Source of the DNA: Clostridia bacterium
GTDB lineage: Bacteria > Bacillota > Clostridia > Oscillospirales > Acutalibacteraceae
Reading direction: 5' to 3'
DNA: 8,176 nt
Assembly (NCBI GenBank): GCA_017519685.1
Contig: JAFWRV010000442.1
Span: forward strand, 1 to 8,176
In this document: one piece after another, positions 6,825 to 8,176 of the stretch
How the letters are laid out: every line of letters begins with the position of its first letter
Position numbering within the stretch: position 1 is the first letter of the stretch
The notes under the pieces: generated by a model
Database searches by the model: none
The model's input: only the letters and a program-made list of their open reading frames with translations
What the model was told of the DNA's origin: nothing
Position numbers and translations under genes: made by a program

Positions 6825-7724
6825 TCAGCCTTCAATCAGATAGAAAAGCTGTTCTCCGTATTCACTGATACCGTATTCGCTTATCATTGCGGCAGCTTCA
6901 TCTCCGAGAAGCCAGTCAATTAACGCCTGAGCGCCTTCGGTATTGAGGGCGACATCGGTGTTTGTAAATGCCTGAGCCGCGGGATTGACGCCTATGAGAG
7001 AATATGTATTCTTCATATCTTCGGCTTCCGCTTTGATGATGGAAAGATTTGTAAGTGAATCCTTCATCGAAAGGAATGTGGCTTTATCTGTCAGAGCGTA
7101 AGCGCCGAGCTCGTTTGCTTTGATAAGGGTATCGCCCATACCTGAGCCGAGTGAATTATACCAGGCCTGACCGGCGGGATCGATGCCTGCCGCTTCCCAG
7201 ATACCTGTTTCTTTATTGTGAGTTCCGCTGTTGTCTCCGCGGGATGCAAATGCCGAACCGGCCTCGCTGATTGCCTTGAAGCAATCCGCCGCGCTCTCTT
7301 TGCCGGCGATACCTGCGGGATCGTCAGCAGGACCGACTATTACGAAATAGTTATACATAAATGACAGTCTTTCGGTTGAAGCGTATCCTTCTTCAATGAA
7401 CGCTTCTTCCTGAGCCTTTGAGTGAACGAGAAGAAGATCGGCGTCTCCGGATTTCGCGTAACCTATGGCTATGCCTGTTCCCGCCGAAGCGACCTCAACC
7501 TTGTATCCTGTTTCCGCTTCGAATTTCGGAAGAAGATAGCCCAGAAGTCCCGAGTCATTGACGGATGTTGTTGTAGCAAGACGGATGACCTGATTTTCAG
7601 GCGCCGCAACATCGGAGGACGTTGCTTCGGGTGCCGCTGTTGTTTCGGTTTCCGCTTTTTCACCGCAAGCGGCAAAGCAGATAACCATAACAAGAGTGAG
7701 CAGGATTGCAAGAAGTTTTTTCAT
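6825..7724 (-). CDS. tupA: Tungstate-binding lipoprotein TupA
   Basis: This is the extracellular, membrane-anchored substrate-binding protein of the importer, 299 residues long. The first 19 residues are a lipoprotein signal peptide (MKKLLAILLT... then FAAC), with Cys20 as the lipidation site. A Thr/Ala/Glu-rich linker (about 21-45) is followed by the binding domain. IRLATTTSVNDSGLL (TTTS at 51-54) and SRGDNSGTHNKE (161-172) are hallmark TupA segments. The TTTS and Arg/Ser/Gly region fits the oxyanion ligands known for the family, and distinguishes it from ModA. The ATG at 7724 has AAAGGAG (7739-7733) eight bases upstream. It is the first gene of the operon and is preceded by a highly structured leader (7741-7860) that probably controls its expression. 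Tungstate is the best substrate call; molybdate cannot be excluded from sequence alone. Confidence 0.94.
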   Translation of the reverse strand: MKKLLAILLTLVMVICFAACGEKAETETTAAPEATSSDVAAPENQVIRLATTTSVNDSGLLGYLLPKFEAETGYKVEVASAGTGIAIGYAKSGDADLLLVHSKAQEEAFIEEGYASTERLSFMYNYFVIVGPADDPAGIAGKESAADCFKAISEAGSAFASRGDNSGTHNKETGIWEAAGIDPAGQAWYNSLGSGMGDTLIKANELGAYALTDKATFLSMKDSLTNLSIIKAEAEDMKNTYSLIGVNPAAQAFTNTDVALNTEGAQALIDWLLGDEAAAMISEYGISEYGEQLFYLIEG

Positions 7725-7740
7725 GATTCATTCTCCTTTT

Positions 7741-7860
7741 CAAACACGGAAGGCAATGACGTTTCCCTCATTACCCTTAAGCCGATGACTTTTGTCAGTG
7801 AATTTCGGCTTCGTTCCCGCCTCCATACTGTTTTTCAGGAAACGGGAATCGAAAAACAAA
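7741..7860 (-). ncRNA. Structured tupA leader, candidate Moco/Tuco-type riboswitch
   Basis: Read on the minus strand this leader holds three successive hairpins. The first is an 11-pair helix between 7848-7838 and 7824-7814, with CTG/CAG pairing above it and a bulged GTAT. The second pairs 7811-7805 with 7785-7779 (7 pairs), topped by TGAC/GTCA (7797-7794 with 7789-7786). The third pairs 7777-7768 with 7759-7750 (10 pairs, two of them G-U), with loop GGGAAACG. A possible closing helix pairs 7856-7851 with 7741-7736, and its 3' strand reaches the start of the tupA Shine-Dalgarno. No U-tract follows, which points to control of translation rather than termination. Moco/Tuco riboswitches precede cofactor and Mo/W transport genes, so position and form fit. 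I recognise the class from overall form and context, not from an alignment. Confidence 0.62.
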
Positions 7861-7865
7861 TCACA

Positions 7866-7911
7866 ATATAATAATATACATACTTAAATCTTGTAATTTA
7901 TATTATTATAT
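7866..7911. repeat. 13-bp perfect inverted repeat in the divergent promoter region
   Basis: ATATAATAATATA (7866-7878) is the exact reverse complement of TATATTATTATAT (7899-7911), with a 20-base spacer. The repeat brackets the promoter of the tupA operon and lies just upstream of or over that of the mogA-type gene, so it could be an operator for a dimeric regulator serving both directions. The arms are pure A/T and near-repetitive, so chance is a real alternative. Confidence 0.35.
7868..7896 (-). promoter_or_regulatory. Predicted promoter for the tupA operon
   Basis: On the minus strand TTACAA (7896-7891) is followed by a 17-base spacer and TATTAT (7873-7868). The expected transcription start is about 7860, exactly where the structured leader begins, which supports the assignment. 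The -35 match is modest and the region is AT-rich, so alternative -10 choices exist nearby. Confidence 0.45.
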
Positions 7912-7926
7912 GTTAAACTATATCAT
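7891..7926 (+). promoter_or_regulatory. Weak predicted promoter for the mogA/moaB gene
   Basis: On the plus strand TTGTAA (7891-7896) lies 17 bases before TAAACT (7914-7919), and TATCAT (7921-7926) is an alternative -10. The TTGTAA is the same six base pairs that serve as the -35 on the other strand, so the two promoters may share this element back to back. The matches are partial. Confidence 0.3.
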
Positions 7927-7959
7927 ATAAACTCTAAAACAGCAAGAGGGAGTTTTAAA

Positions 7960-8176
7960 ATGCTTGTTTCAATTGTAACCGTAAGCGACAGATGCAGCTC
8001 GCAGGAGCGTGATGACAGGAGCGGACCCGTCATCGGGGAAATGCTTTCGGGAATTGCGTCAATCGCTGAATATATTATTGTTCCCGATGAAAAAGATTTA
8101 ATTTCAAAAGAACTCATCCGCCTGTCGGATGAAACCGGCTCGGATGTTATTTTCACAACCGGAGGTACGGGGTTTG
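7960..8176 (+). CDS. MogA/MoaB-type molybdopterin adenylyltransferase (5' part)
   Basis: The first 72 codons are present and the gene continues past the right edge. The family activates molybdopterin by adenylylation (MPT-AMP), the step before MoeA metal insertion. Visible motifs are IVTVSDRCSSQERDDRSGP (5-23), matching the MogA/MoaB N-terminus, and IFTTGGTGF (64-72), the conserved GGTG loop that holds the pterin/nucleotide. The ATG at 7960 has GAGGGAG (7946-7952) seven bases upstream. It is divergent from the tupA operon, so it has its own promoter but presumably related regulation. Whether it should be named mogA or moaB depends on the missing C-terminal part. Confidence 0.9.
   Translation, partial: MLVSIVTVSDRCSSQERDDRSGPVIGEMLSGIASIAEYIIVPDEKDLISKELIRLSDETGSDVIFTTGGTGF

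Noticed and set aside
5457..7724. Molybdate (ModABC) rather than tungstate transporter
   Set aside because: The binding protein carries TTTS and SRGDNSGT motifs typical of TupA, and the ATPase lacks the ModC C-terminal extension. Molybdate binding is not wholly excluded.
7741..7860. Intrinsic terminator in the tupA leader
   Set aside because: The hairpins are stable but none is followed by a U-tract before the tupA ribosome binding site.
7422..7871. A 149-codon plus-strand open frame spanning the tupA 5' region and leader
   Set aside because: It is antisense to tupA, whose protein has clear family motifs, and to the structured leader. Its translation is Cys/Phe/Arg-rich with no recognisable domain and has no ribosome binding site.
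7923..8156. Minus-strand open frame antisense to the mogA-type gene
   Set aside because: The plus strand encodes clear MogA/MoaB motifs (SDRCSSQERDDRSGP, TTGGTGF). The antisense frame is a low-complexity shadow.

Overview
The window is a pterin-cofactor and oxyanion-uptake locus. It carries nine tightly packed genes on the minus strand, from tupA at 7724 down to a MOSC-domain gene ending at 132. A divergent mogA/moaB-type gene starts at 7960 and runs off the right edge. A further minus-strand gene is only just beginning at the left edge (1-21). Purine-rich Shine-Dalgarno sites, stop/start overlaps, a lipoprotein with an acidic Thr/Ala-rich linker and moderate GC content all suggest a Gram-positive anaerobe of the Clostridia, perhaps a gut Oscillospiraceae-like lineage. 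That placement is inference; no marker gene is present.

Right to left along the transcript, the operon has an uptake part and a cofactor part. The uptake part is a TupABC-type tungstate ABC transporter: lipoprotein TupA with the TTTS motif, permease TupB and ATPase TupC. The cofactor part is moeA (metal insertase), a second moeA fused to a periplasmic-binding-protein-like domain, moaC, a MOSC gene, moaA and a second MOSC gene. MoaA and MoaC make cyclic pyranopterin monophosphate from GTP, MogA/MoaB adenylylates molybdopterin, and MoeA inserts the metal. MOSC domains are associated with sulfur handling for the finished cofactor. Together the genes look like a tungsten (or W/Mo) cofactor supply unit. 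MoaD, MoaE, MoeB and MobA are not in the window and must lie elsewhere if the pathway is complete.

The most interesting non-coding element is the tupA leader (about 7741-7860). Read on the minus strand it folds into three consecutive, well-paired hairpins, possibly closed by a pairing that touches the tupA ribosome binding site. Position, architecture and gene content fit a Moco/Tuco-type riboswitch, though I could not run a covariance search. Just upstream, the 7861-7959 divergent promoter region holds a 13-bp perfect inverted repeat around promoter elements for both directions.

The left end (22-131) is an AT-rich intergenic region. It has a good promoter for the next minus-strand gene and an AT-rich inverted repeat, but no clear strong terminator. 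I saw no mobile elements, tRNAs, rRNAs or CRISPR arrays.
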